Below, in pieces: positions 17,213-25,614 of a stretch of 42,871 bases of DNA. The stretch comes from G963674505 sp964575975 (lineage in GTDB: Bacteria; Desulfobacterota; Desulfobacteria; Desulfobacterales; SKZT01), in the NCBI GenBank assembly GCA_964575975.1, contig CAZNTU010000022.1, positions 1 to 42,871 on the forward strand, given 5' to 3'. Position numbers and translations under genes: made by a program. Position 1 is the stretch's first letter; every line of letters begins with the position of its first letter. The notes under the pieces were generated by a model. The model had not been told where the DNA came from and made no database searches. It saw only the letters and a program-made list of their open reading frames with translations.

Positions 17213-17740
17213 ATGTCGGAACGTTTGAAATTTGTTTTGTTTGCCGTGTGTTTTGTCTTTGCGGCATCGACGGGGGCCAATGCGGCCGATGTGGCGAAAA
17301 TAGGCGTGGTGGACTATCAGCGCGTGCTGGAGAATTCCAGCGCCGGAAAGGCGGCGGAGGCGCAGATGTCCACAAAGCACGACGCGATGCAGGCCGAACT
17401 CAAGACCATGGAAAAGGAGGTCATGGGACTCAAGGAAAAACTCGAGCGGGAAGCTCTCGTGATGGGCAAAGAGACCCGCGACGAGAAGGAACGCGAGTTC
17501 CGGATGAAGGTGAACGACCTCCAGTTCATGGAAAAAAAATACGTGGGCGATCTAAAGGAGAAGGAAAGGGAATTGATCGGTAAAATTCAAAAGGAGGTCA
17601 CCGAACTCGTCAAGGAAATGGGCAAGAAGGGTGGATATCTCATGATTTTAGAAAGACGGGAATGCGGCGCGGTCTATTTCCCCGATTCCATAGACCTTAC
17701 CGACGAGGTTATTGAAGCCTACAACAAGAAGGCTCGATGA
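17213..17740 (+). CDS. skp: Periplasmic chaperone Skp/OmpH
   Basis: This encodes 175 residues. Skp trimers hold unfolded outer-membrane proteins in the periplasm on their way to BamA. Seen: a Sec signal peptide (residues 1-24, cleavage likely after TGANAA), the conserved start of the mature protein KIGVVDYQRVLENSSAGKAA, a long charged coiled coil (about 50-125), and the C-terminal strand region GYLMILERRECGAVYF then DLTDEVIEAYNK, which is the typical OmpH end. A G-rich Shine-Dalgarno (ggggg) precedes the ATG. It lies 39 nt after bamA and directly before lpxD, the standard bamA-skp-lpxD order. Confidence 0.92.
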   Translation: MSERLKFVLFAVCFVFAASTGANAADVAKIGVVDYQRVLENSSAGKAAEAQMSTKHDAMQAELKTMEKEVMGLKEKLEREALVMGKETRDEKEREFRMKVNDLQFMEKKYVGDLKEKERELIGKIQKEVTELVKEMGKKGGYLMILERRECGAVYFPDSIDLTDEVIEAYNKKAR

Positions 17741-17795
17741 GGGAAATGACGATTTTCGCAAAGAGTCTGCCAATATGCGCAGGGAAGGTTCGCAG

Positions 17796-18866
17796 ATGAA
17801 AAGCAAGGTCGAAAAGACAGTTTCGTTCATTGCGCAATACGTGGAGGCGGAGTTTGTCGGCGATGCCGAAAGGGCGATAAGGGGCGTCGCGCCGTTTGAG
17901 CGGTCGGGTCCGGACGACGTCACTTTGGCGGGCGAGCCCAAATATTTGAAAAACCTGTCCTCGACCGCCGCAGGCGCGGCCATCGTGCCCGGGTCCTTCA
18001 AGGATTGCGAGAAATACGCGGCGGAAGGTCTATGCCTGATCAAGACCAAAAATCCGAGGGCCGCCTGGGCGAAAATCATGAGGCTCTTTTTCCCGCCCCT
18101 CCATCCCCGTTGGGAGCCGAACCGCCCGGCGTACGCAGGCAAGAATTTCAACTGCGGAAAAGATTGCGGCATCGGTCCTTTCGTCGTGGTCGGCGACAAC
18201 GTGACGATCGGGGACAGGGCCGCGATCTATCCTCACGTGTATATCGGGGACGGTTGCGTGCTGGGCGACGACGTCGTAGTCTATCCCAACGTTACTATAG
18301 GCTGGGGCACCAAAATCGGGAACCGATGCATCGTTCATGCCGGCACCGTGATCGGCAGCGACGGCTTCGGGTTCGCCCCCGACGGCGAAAAATGGGAAAA
18401 AATTCCCCAGATCGGGGTCGTGCAGATCGACGACGACGTAGAGATCGGCGCCTTGAACGCCATCGACAGGGCCACCTTCGGGATCACCCATGTAGGCGCA
18501 GGGGTCAAGACGGACAACCAAGTTCAAATCGCCCATAACGTGACAATCGGCGAAAACAGCATACTCGTGGCGCAAACGGGTTTGGCGGGAAGCACCAAAA
18601 TCGGAAGGCACGTTATCATGGCGGCCAGGTCCGGCACGGCGCAACACGTCAGCGTCGGCGACGGAGCCATTGTCGGTCCGACCGCAGGGGTCGCGAAGGA
18701 CGTCCCCGAAAAGGCGGTCGTCTCGGGAGCGCCCGCGATCGACCATCGGCATTGGTTGAGAGTACAGAACGTCGTGCCGGAACTCCCGGAATTGAAAAAG
18801 AAAATAGCAAAACTCGAAAAACTGGTTGAAAAACTGTCCGCTTCCCGCGACGCCGAAAATGATTGA
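17796..18866 (+). CDS. lpxD: UDP-3-O-(3-hydroxyacyl)glucosamine N-acyltransferase LpxD
   Basis: This encodes 356 residues. It transfers the second 3-hydroxyacyl chain from acyl-ACP to the 2-amino group in lipid A synthesis. The start at 17796 is chosen for GGAAGG 8 nt upstream; the open frame reaches 17712 but overlaps skp. Seen: an N-terminal uridine-binding domain (about 1-105), a left-handed beta-helix of hexapeptide repeats (about 108-310; IGPFVVVGDNVTIGDRA, VYIGDGCVLGDDVVVYPNVTIG), the catalytic-His region around VQIAHNVTIGENS, and GSDGFGFAP typical of LpxD. The C-terminal 35 residues are a Lys/Leu/Glu-rich coiled coil (KKKIAKLEKLVEKL) that forms the trimer stalk. Confidence 0.95.
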   Translation: MKSKVEKTVSFIAQYVEAEFVGDAERAIRGVAPFERSGPDDVTLAGEPKYLKNLSSTAAGAAIVPGSFKDCEKYAAEGLCLIKTKNPRAAWAKIMRLFFPPLHPRWEPNRPAYAGKNFNCGKDCGIGPFVVVGDNVTIGDRAAIYPHVYIGDGCVLGDDVVVYPNVTIGWGTKIGNRCIVHAGTVIGSDGFGFAPDGEKWEKIPQIGVVQIDDDVEIGALNAIDRATFGITHVGAGVKTDNQVQIAHNVTIGENSILVAQTGLAGSTKIGRHVIMAARSGTAQHVSVGDGAIVGPTAGVAKDVPEKAVVSGAPAIDHRHWLRVQNVVPELPELKKKIAKLEKLVEKLSASRDAEND

Positions 18867-18925
18867 CTCGCTTTTTTTCGCTTGCGGAGCCACTTTTGAT
18901 CCTAAAAGACGCAGAGGAAACAAAC

Positions 18926-19372
18926 ATGTCGAACATACTCGATATCAAGGAAGTTGTCTCGTATTTGCCCCACAGGTATCCATTCCTGATGGTGGATCGG
19001 GTTTTGGAGGTCGTGTCCGGCGAAAAGATCACGGCTCTGAAAAACGTCACCATCAACGAACCGTTTTTCCAGGGACATTTTCCGGGAGCGCCCATCATGC
19101 CAGGCGTGCTGATCGTGGAAGGCATGGCGCAGGCGGGCGGGATTCTCTATTTCGAAGCCCTTCCTCCCGAGAGAAAAGGTTCGTTGATGTATTTCATGGG
19201 TATCGACAGCGTCAAGTTCAGAAAGCCCGTAACGCCGGGCGACCAGTTGATTTTCGTCGTCGAGATGCTGAAACAGCGAAAAAATGCGGTTAAAATGAAA
19301 GGCACGGCTTTTGTGAACGAAGAGGTAGTAGCCCAAGCCGAGTTTCTCGCTACAGTGGGGGATAAGGCATGA
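18926..19372 (+). CDS. fabZ: 3-hydroxyacyl-ACP dehydratase FabZ
   Basis: This encodes 148 residues. It dehydrates 3-hydroxyacyl-ACP in fatty acid elongation and so competes with LpxD/LpxA for the same acyl donor. The start at 18926 has GAGGAAA upstream; the open frame extends back to overlap lpxD but lacks a Shine-Dalgarno there. Seen: YLPHRYPFLMVDRV with the active-site His, the central helix GHFPGAPIMPGVLIVEGMAQ with the catalytic Glu, and FMGIDSVKFRKPVTPGDQL. Its stop overlaps the lpxA start by 4 nt (ATGA), the common fabZ-lpxA coupling. Confidence 0.96.
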   Translation: MSNILDIKEVVSYLPHRYPFLMVDRVLEVVSGEKITALKNVTINEPFFQGHFPGAPIMPGVLIVEGMAQAGGILYFEALPPERKGSLMYFMGIDSVKFRKPVTPGDQLIFVVEMLKQRKNAVKMKGTAFVNEEVVAQAEFLATVGDKA

Positions 19373-20142
19373 GCATTCACAGCACCGCGATCGTCAGTCC
19401 GAAAGCCGAGTTGGACGAAAATGTCGAGGTAGGTCCCTACGCCATTGTCCACGAGGACGTCACCATCGGCGCCGGCACGAAAATCGGGCCTCACGCCGTA
19501 ATCGAACCGTTCGTTTCCATAGGGAAAGACTGCCAAATCTACCAGTTTTCCTCCATAGGCGCTCCTCCTCAGTCGTTGAAATTCGAGGGCGAGACGACCT
19601 ACGTGAAAATCGGAGCGGGATCGATTATCAGAGAATTCGTCACCATAAACCGGGGAACTGGTTTCGGCGGGGGCGTAACGGAAATAGGCGAGAACAATTT
19701 CCTGATGGCTTATACGCACATCGCCCACGACTGCAAGACCGGGCGCATGGTTGTCATGGCCAACAACGCCACCCTGGCGGGACACATTACCATAGGAGAC
19801 CACGCGACCGTGGGCGGCTTGACCGCTATACACCAGTTTGTCAGAGTGGGAGACTACGCCTTTATCGGAGGAAAGTCCGCCGTCGTGAAGGACGTTCCTC
19901 CATTCGTGATCGCCGCAGGCGACAGGGCCACGCTCCACGGCATGAACACCGTGGGGCTGAAACGCCAGGGATTTTCCGAAAGCGCAGTCCTGAAGCTGAA
20001 AAAGGTCTACCGAATCATTTTCAGGATCGGACTCACGGTCAACGAAGCCATCGAAAGGGTCAAGGCCGAGGTCGAGCAGGTTCCCGAAGTGGTTAAATTC
20101 ATTGAATTCATTCAGTCTTCCAAACGAGGCATCACGCGCTGA
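19369..20142 (+). CDS. lpxA: UDP-N-acetylglucosamine O-acyltransferase LpxA
   Basis: This encodes 257 residues. It catalyses the first step of lipid A synthesis, moving a 3-hydroxyacyl chain to the sugar 3-position. Seen: hexapeptide repeats from IHSTAIVSPKAELDENVEVGPYAIV through about residue 185, the catalytic His in AYTHIAHDCKTG, the acyl-ruler region with GDHATVGGLTAIHQFVRVG, and an alpha-helical C-terminal domain from about 190 (HGMNTVGLKRQGFSESAV). The family signature NTVGLKRxGF is intact. If the neighbouring Gfo/Idh enzyme makes a 3-amino sugar precursor, LpxA would attach an amide rather than ester chain, but the sequence does not prove this. Confidence 0.96.
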   Translation: MSIHSTAIVSPKAELDENVEVGPYAIVHEDVTIGAGTKIGPHAVIEPFVSIGKDCQIYQFSSIGAPPQSLKFEGETTYVKIGAGSIIREFVTINRGTGFGGGVTEIGENNFLMAYTHIAHDCKTGRMVVMANNATLAGHITIGDHATVGGLTAIHQFVRVGDYAFIGGKSAVVKDVPPFVIAAGDRATLHGMNTVGLKRQGFSESAVLKLKKVYRIIFRIGLTVNEAIERVKAEVEQVPEVVKFIEFIQSSKRGITR

Positions 20143-20193
20143 GCAGCGCAGATTTGACTCGATGGCGCCAGTGCCGGCGACATTGCGACGGAA

Positions 20194-21009
20194 ATGGAAA
20201 AACGGATAGGACTCATTGCGGGGAGCGGCCAGTTTCCCATTATCTTTTCGGACAAGGCTCGTCTAAGAGGATACGAGGTTTACGCGGCCTCGTACGTCAA
20301 AGAGGCCGACCCGCTTTTGAAGGATCATGTAGATGCCATCGAATGGATGCATCTAGGCCAGGTCAACAAGCTGATCAAGTTTTTCAGAAGGAACGGTGTC
20401 GACCGGGCGGTTATGATGGGCGGCATCAAGAAGACGCGGATTTTCCAGGACATCAAGCCGGACTTCAAAGCGATTTCGATCATGGTTGGGATGAAGCACA
20501 GCTCGGACGACAATGTTTTGCGCACGTTCGCCGACGCCTTGGCAAAGGAGGGGATTGAAATCTTGGAATCCACTTTCCTCCTTCCGGAGTTGCTGGCTCC
20601 TGGGGGGCTTTGGACGAAAAGAAAGCCGTGCGACACCGAACGAGTCGATATGGGAGTCGGATGGAGGATCGCAAAGGAGATCGGCCGCTTGGACATAGGC
20701 CAGTGCGTCGTCGTGGGGGGCGGTTCGGTGCTGGCGGTGGAGGCCATCGACGGTACCGACGCGACCATCAGACGAGGGGCATCCTTGGGCAGGGACGCGG
20801 TAGTGGTCAAAGTCTGCAAGCCCAACCAGGATTTCCGCTTCGATATCCCCGCCACCGGCGTCAAAACCATTGAAACCATGGCCGAAGCGGGCGCCAAGGT
20901 CCTGTTGCTGGAGGCGGGCAAAGCGGTCGTGTTCGACCGCGACGAAATGATAGCCTTGGCCAACGAAAAAGGAATCTCCATCGAAGCTTGGGAAAAAGCG
21001 CCCGAATAG
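20194..21009 (+). CDS. lpxI: UDP-2,3-diacylglucosamine pyrophosphatase LpxI
   Basis: This encodes 271 residues of the DUF1009/LpxI family, which hydrolyses UDP-2,3-diacylglucosamine to lipid X and UMP and replaces LpxH in alphaproteobacteria, many Desulfobacterota and other lineages. Seen: the opening IGLIAGSGQFPIIF, the GVDRAVMMGGIKKTRIF block, LRTFADALAKEGI, LPELLAPGG, and the C-terminal catalytic-domain block VVVGGGSVLAVEAIDGTDATIRRG followed by KVCKPNQDFRFDIPATGVKTIETM, including the metal-binding Asp of DGTD. All are LpxI hallmarks. It follows lpxA by 51 nt. No lpxH is in the window. Confidence 0.95.
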   Translation: MEKRIGLIAGSGQFPIIFSDKARLRGYEVYAASYVKEADPLLKDHVDAIEWMHLGQVNKLIKFFRRNGVDRAVMMGGIKKTRIFQDIKPDFKAISIMVGMKHSSDDNVLRTFADALAKEGIEILESTFLLPELLAPGGLWTKRKPCDTERVDMGVGWRIAKEIGRLDIGQCVVVGGGSVLAVEAIDGTDATIRRGASLGRDAVVVKVCKPNQDFRFDIPATGVKTIETMAEAGAKVLLLEAGKAVVFDRDEMIALANEKGISIEAWEKAPE

Positions 21010-21037
21010 ACAAACTGTAGAAAATTCGAGAGATAAC

Positions 21038-22000
21038 ATGGAAAAGTTGAAAGTGGGGGTGGTCGGGGCCGGATATCTTGGAAAGTTCCATGCCCAGAAA
21101 TACGCCCACATGCAGGATGCCGAGTTGGTGGGCGTGGTCGATATCGACGCAAGGCAAGCGGCCACAGTCGCCAACAATTGCAATACGACCGCATATTCCA
21201 GACCGGAGGATTTGATCGGCAAGGTGGAAGCCGTCAGCATTGTGGTGCCGACGCCGCTTCATTACCCGGTTAGCAGGCTTTTTCTGGAAAACGACGTGGA
21301 CGTGCTTATCGAAAAGCCAATCACGACGACTCTGGAAGAGGCCGACAAACTGATCGATCTCGCCGAATCAAGGGGACTGATTATACAAGTGGGGCACCTG
21401 GAACGCTTCAATCCAGCCGTTATCGCGCTGGAGGACGTCTTGACAACCCCAATGTTCATAGAATCCCATCGCTTGAGCATCTTTCAGCCTCGGGGGACCG
21501 ACGTTGACGTGGTTCTCGATTTGATGATACACGACATCGATATCATTCTGAACTTGGTAAAATCGGAAATCAGGAGTATTCAAGCGGCTGGAATTCCGGT
21601 GGTGACGCGGCACGGGGACATCGCCAACGCTCGCCTGGAATTCGCCGGCGGCTGCGTGGCAAACGTCACGGCAAGCCGGATCTCCTTGAAGAACGAAAGA
21701 AAATTGAGGCTGTTTCAACGGGACGCGTACATATCCGTCGATTTCGCCAACCGGGAGATCACGGTGATACGGCAAAACGGAAACGCCGCTCCCGGAGCCG
21801 TCATTCCAGGTACTGAAATCGACACGAGATGCTTCACCAAGGCCGATGCCTTGGAAGCCGAACTGACTTCGTTCGTGCATTCGGTCTTGGAGCGCGTGGC
21901 GCCTGAAGTCACTGGTAAAATGGGCAGGGATGCTCTTCATGTGGCGTTAAGTATCGTGGAGCAGACCCGGCGGACCCGAAAAAAGTTCTTGGGAATATAG
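21038..22000 (+). CDS. Gfo/Idh/MocA-family NAD(P)-dependent oxidoreductase in the lpx operon
   Basis: This encodes 320 residues. Seen: a Rossmann nucleotide-binding start (VGVVGAGYLGKFHAQKY), VDIDARQA at the end of strand 2 (the acid suggests NAD preference), and the family motif EKPITTTLEEAD near residue 92, then a C-terminal alpha/beta substrate domain with DLMIHDIDIILNL. Genes of this type recur between lpxI/lpxA and lpxB in Desulfobacterota. The best-known relative, GnnA, oxidises the 3-OH of UDP-GlcNAc so that the aminotransferase GnnB can make a 3-amino sugar for lipid A. GnnB is not adjacent here, so the GnnA role is only a hypothesis. It lies 28 nt after lpxI and 4 nt before lpxB. Confidence 0.85.
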   Translation: MEKLKVGVVGAGYLGKFHAQKYAHMQDAELVGVVDIDARQAATVANNCNTTAYSRPEDLIGKVEAVSIVVPTPLHYPVSRLFLENDVDVLIEKPITTTLEEADKLIDLAESRGLIIQVGHLERFNPAVIALEDVLTTPMFIESHRLSIFQPRGTDVDVVLDLMIHDIDIILNLVKSEIRSIQAAGIPVVTRHGDIANARLEFAGGCVANVTASRISLKNERKLRLFQRDAYISVDFANREITVIRQNGNAAPGAVIPGTEIDTRCFTKADALEAELTSFVHSVLERVAPEVTGKMGRDALHVALSIVEQTRRTRKKFLGI

Positions 22001-22004
22001 ACCG

Positions 22005-23138
22005 ATGGGACGCGACAATTCCGGCCGACGCGTAATGATAATCGCCGGCGAAGCGTCGGGCGACTCCCACGGCGCCAAGGTGGTCCGGGCGATGAAAAAA
22101 AGAGCGCCGGACTTGGAGTTCGTCGGTATCGGGGGAAAGGCGCTCCGGGCCGAAGGCGTTCGAATCGCCGTGGATTCGAAGACATTGTCCGTGGTTGGAA
22201 TCACCGAGGTGCTATTCAAGCTTCCCCAAGTCCTGCACGGAATCAGGACCGCCAGGAAATTGCTTAGAGAACTTCGTCCCACGCTTCTCGTTCTGATCGA
22301 TTTCCCCGATTTCAACTTGTTTGTCGCCGCTACGGCCAAAAAGCTGAACATTCCTGTCCTGTATTACATCAGCCCCCAGGTTTGGGCGTGGAGAACCGGG
22401 CGAGTAAAAAAAATTCGTCGCCTGGTGGACCGAATGGCGGTCATCCTCCCTTTCGAGGAAGCCTTCTATCGAAAGCACGGCGTTCCGGTCGCTTTCGTGG
22501 GGCATCCGCTTCTCGATTCTTCCCCTCCTCCGAAAAGGCCGGAGTTGACTGGGAAAGGGCTTGTGCTTGGGCTTTTGCCGGGATCCAGAGATCGAGAGGT
22601 CCTGCAACTGCTGCCGATCATGCTGAAAGCGGCCCGCTTGCTGAAAGAAAAGCATCTGGAGCTTCAAATCTTGGTTTCGCTGGCGTCCTCCCTGGAAAGG
22701 GAATTCGTGGAAAGTATTGTCGAGGCGAACCGCGCCGGATTGGATGTGGAAATCGTAGAGGGCGGCGCGCACCGGACTTTCGGACGAGCGACAATCCTTG
22801 TGGCGGCGTCCGGCACGGTGACGCTGGAAGCGGCGTTGGCGGGGATTCCCATGGTGATTATATATAAAGTGTCTCCGTTGAGCTACCGTGTGGGAAAAGC
22901 GCTCGTCCGCGTCAAATACGTCAGCCTGGCAAACCTGATCGCCGGAAGGGAGCTGTTGCCGGAACTCTTGCAAGAAAAGGCGACGGCGGGAAACATCTCG
23001 TTCGCTCTCGAAAAAATGCTGGGCGACCGGAAAAAGCTGTTCGTCCTGCGCAAACAGCTGCTTAACATGCGTCGCGTCTTCGGAGGCCCCGGAGCATCCG
23101 AGCGCGTCGCGAAAATCGCCCTGAGCATGTTGGAGTGA
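22005..23138 (+). CDS. lpxB: Lipid-A-disaccharide synthase LpxB
   Basis: This encodes 377 residues. It is a GT19 glycosyltransferase joining lipid X to UDP-diacylglucosamine at the inner-membrane face. Seen: the N-terminal IIAGEASGDSHGAKVVRAM, VGITEVLFKLPQVLHG, the IDFPDFNLFVAATAKK block, YYISPQVWAWRTGRVKKI, FVGHPLLDS and the donor-site stretch LLPGSRDREVLQLLPIM. The start at 22005 lies 4 nt after the Gfo/Idh stop; an internal Met (VMIIAGEASGD) is an alternative start closer to the conserved part. The stop is 3 nt before the acyltransferase gene. Confidence 0.96.
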   Translation: MGRDNSGRRVMIIAGEASGDSHGAKVVRAMKKRAPDLEFVGIGGKALRAEGVRIAVDSKTLSVVGITEVLFKLPQVLHGIRTARKLLRELRPTLLVLIDFPDFNLFVAATAKKLNIPVLYYISPQVWAWRTGRVKKIRRLVDRMAVILPFEEAFYRKHGVPVAFVGHPLLDSSPPPKRPELTGKGLVLGLLPGSRDREVLQLLPIMLKAARLLKEKHLELQILVSLASSLEREFVESIVEANRAGLDVEIVEGGAHRTFGRATILVAASGTVTLEAALAGIPMVIIYKVSPLSYRVGKALVRVKYVSLANLIAGRELLPELLQEKATAGNISFALEKMLGDRKKLFVLRKQLLNMRRVFGGPGASERVAKIALSMLE

Positions 23139-23141
23139 GCT

Positions 23142-23831
23142 ATGTCGATGCTTTCGTCCAAACAAAGGCAAAAATTTGCCGAATTCAAATGGCGGACGGT
23201 CGGACGATTGGGCAGGATGCTCGTCGATTTTATTTTCAGGACCTGCGACCTGGAGTTTCGGGGAGGAAAACCGCTGGAATCCCTAATGAAAAGCCGAAAA
23301 TATATCTGGGCCATCTGGCATTCCCGAATATTGATGTTCAGCTATGTATATTCGGGGTTGAACGCGTCGATCCTTGTCAGTCGTTCGGAAGACGGTGAAA
23401 TTATCGCCAGGATATTGCAGGCCCAGGGACAGGAAACCGTGCGGGGCTCGACAAGCAGGGGAGGCTTGAGGGCGCTTTCGAAATTGATTAAAACATTGAG
23501 GGCCGAAAACCGGCCCGGAGTCGTCATACCCGACGGTCCCCGGGGACCGAGGTTCAAAGTGCAGTCCGGAGTAATCCTGTTGGCGAAAAAGACGGGCTTT
23601 CCGATCGTACCCGCGACGTACAGCGCCGAAAAAGCGAAGATTTTTTCGTCTTGGGACCGCTTCATGCTCCCCTATCCGTTTACGCGATGCCGTATGATCT
23701 ATGGTCGGCCCGTTTCCGTTCCCGAGGATGTCGATCAGGCGGGTTTGGAGAAATACCGGAGAGCCTTGGAGGACGAACTGAACCGGATAACGGCCTTGGC
23801 CGACTCGGCTTTCGGACGTCGAATCGATTGA
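23142..23831 (+). CDS. DUF374 (LpxJ-type) lysophospholipid/lipid A acyltransferase
   Basis: This encodes 229 residues. Seen: WAIWHSRILM with the conserved His, then SRSEDGEIIARILQAQGQ, the strongly conserved RGSTSRGGLRAL, the PDGPRGPRF motif, and LAKKTGFPIVPATYSA. These are the DUF374 signatures. The DUF374 protein LpxJ of Helicobacter and Campylobacter is a lipid A late acyltransferase distinct from LpxL/LpxM, so a secondary acylation of lipid A is the likely role; the position between lpxB and msbA supports it. No LpxL-type HxxxxD protein occurs in the window. GGAG precedes the ATG, and the start is 3 nt after lpxB. Confidence 0.86.
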   Translation: MSMLSSKQRQKFAEFKWRTVGRLGRMLVDFIFRTCDLEFRGGKPLESLMKSRKYIWAIWHSRILMFSYVYSGLNASILVSRSEDGEIIARILQAQGQETVRGSTSRGGLRALSKLIKTLRAENRPGVVIPDGPRGPRFKVQSGVILLAKKTGFPIVPATYSAEKAKIFSSWDRFMLPYPFTRCRMIYGRPVSVPEDVDQAGLEKYRRALEDELNRITALADSAFGRRID

Positions 23832-23868
23832 ACTGCCCTCGGAAACTGCGGCAAAAAAAAATCGGCCA

Positions 23869-25611
23869 ATGAAAACAGAAAAATTCAGACTCAGAAGACG
23901 CCATAAGAAAATATTGGTTCTGATCAGGGAAAACCAATTCAGGCTTGTTTTTGCCATGGTTTGCATGCTTCTTGTCGGAGGCGCGACCGCCGCGTCCGCC
24001 TTTCTTGTCAAACCGGTCTTGGACGAAATCTTTTTCAACAAGAACAAGTTCATGTTGACGGTCATCCCATTGGCGGTCATCGTCATATATTTTATGCGAG
24101 GAGCCGCCGAATACGGTCATGCCTACCTGATGAGCTACGTCGGCCAAAACGTGATCAAGAAGCTGAGGGACGAGCTTTACGCGAGCATTTCCGAGTTGCC
24201 GCTCGCTTTCTTCCACCAGGAAAGAACAGGGCGTCTCATGTCCAGGGTGACAAACGACGTGAGCATCATCAAAGGGATGGTGTCGACGGCTGTTACGGGC
24301 GCTTTGCGGGACTGTTTCACCATAGTCTCCCTGATATTCGTCATTTTTTACAGGGACTGGCTTCTCGCCATTTACGCCTTGTTTATCCTTCCTCTGGCGT
24401 TCTATCCCGTGTACGTGTTCGGGCGACGGGTCCGAAGGGTCAGCACCGGGTGCCAGGAATGCATGGCCGATCTAAATTCCTTTTTGCATGAAACCTTCGC
24501 GGGCAACAAGATCGTGAAGGCTTTCGGCATGGAAAACCACGAAAAGACCAGATTCCGCGAAAAAACAGCGGACCTTTTCAAGATCGAAATGTCCCAGGCC
24601 GTGGCCAAAAGTCTGTCTTCTCCCGTAATGGAAATACTTGGAGGGCTGGGAATCGGTTTCATTATCTGGTACGGCGGATATCGCGTCATCCAGGGTACAT
24701 CCACTCCCGGAACCTTTTTCTCGTTCTTGGCGGCGGTGCTGATGCTCTACGAGCCGGTCAAGAAGGTGAGCAAGCTCAACAACAACATCCAGGAAGGCCT
24801 TGCCGCAGCGGACAGGGTGTTCGACATCATCGAGCAGGAATCGAACATCAAGGAAAGGGAAAATCCCGTCGTCATCGAGCGGGGTCCCCATTCCGTGAGT
24901 TTCGAGAACGTCTGGTTCGGCTACGACGAAAACATGGTGCTCGAGGATATCGACATCCACGCCGAATCGGGGGAAATCATCGCCTTGGCAGGCATGAGCG
25001 GCGGGGGAAAGACGTCGCTGGTCAATCTCATTCCCCGGTTCTACGACGTGACGAGGGGACGGATATGTTTCGACGGCATAGACATTCGCGATCTCTCCAT
25101 CGCCTCCCTGCGAAACCAGATCGCCATCGTGACCCAGGAGCCGATTCTTTTCAACGATACCATCCGCAATAACATCTGCTACGGAAAATGGGACGCGTCC
25201 GACGAGGAAATCGAGAAAGCGGCGAGGGCCGCTTACGCGTACGATTTCGTAGTTGGTTTTCCGAAAGGGTTCGACACGACGGTGGGAGAACTGGGAAGTC
25301 GTTTGTCCGGGGGAGAGAAGCAGCGCATCTGCATAGCCCGGGCTCTGCTCAAGGACGCGCCTGTCCTGATACTGGACGAAGCCACGTCGGCTTTGGACGC
25401 CGAATCGGAGATGCTGGTGCAAAAAGCCCTGGAGAATCTCATGAAAGGCCGCACCACCTTCGTTATCGCCCATCGCCTTTCCACGATCGCCTACGCCGAC
25501 AGGATTCTGGTGCTGGTCAACGGCAGAATCGTAGAGGAGGGAACTCGCCAGGAACTTATGGACCGGCGGGGGGAATACTATAAATTGGCCCAAATGCAGC
25601 TGAAAAACTAA
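23869..25611 (+). CDS. msbA: Lipid A export ABC transporter MsbA
   Basis: This encodes 580 residues, a full half-transporter that dimerises to flip core-lipid A across the inner membrane. Seen: six TM helices in residues about 20-320, including the family stretch FLVKPVLDEIFFNKNK and QERTGRLMSRVTNDVSIIKGMV; then the ATPase domain with Walker A GMSGGGKTSL, Q-loop VTQEPILFNDTIRNNI, signature LSGGEKQRICIARALL, Walker B VLILDEATSALD and H-loop IAHRLSTI. The order lpxB-acyltransferase-msbA-waaA-lpxK is conserved; here lptF and lptG sit between msbA and waaA. Confidence 0.95.
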   Translation: MKTEKFRLRRRHKKILVLIRENQFRLVFAMVCMLLVGGATAASAFLVKPVLDEIFFNKNKFMLTVIPLAVIVIYFMRGAAEYGHAYLMSYVGQNVIKKLRDELYASISELPLAFFHQERTGRLMSRVTNDVSIIKGMVSTAVTGALRDCFTIVSLIFVIFYRDWLLAIYALFILPLAFYPVYVFGRRVRRVSTGCQECMADLNSFLHETFAGNKIVKAFGMENHEKTRFREKTADLFKIEMSQAVAKSLSSPVMEILGGLGIGFIIWYGGYRVIQGTSTPGTFFSFLAAVLMLYEPVKKVSKLNNNIQEGLAAADRVFDIIEQESNIKERENPVVIERGPHSVSFENVWFGYDENMVLEDIDIHAESGEIIALAGMSGGGKTSLVNLIPRFYDVTRGRICFDGIDIRDLSIASLRNQIAIVTQEPILFNDTIRNNICYGKWDASDEEIEKAARAAYAYDFVVGFPKGFDTTVGELGSRLSGGEKQRICIARALLKDAPVLILDEATSALDAESEMLVQKALENLMKGRTTFVIAHRLSTIAYADRILVLVNGRIVEEGTRQELMDRRGEYYKLAQMQLKN

Positions 25612-25614
25612 TCC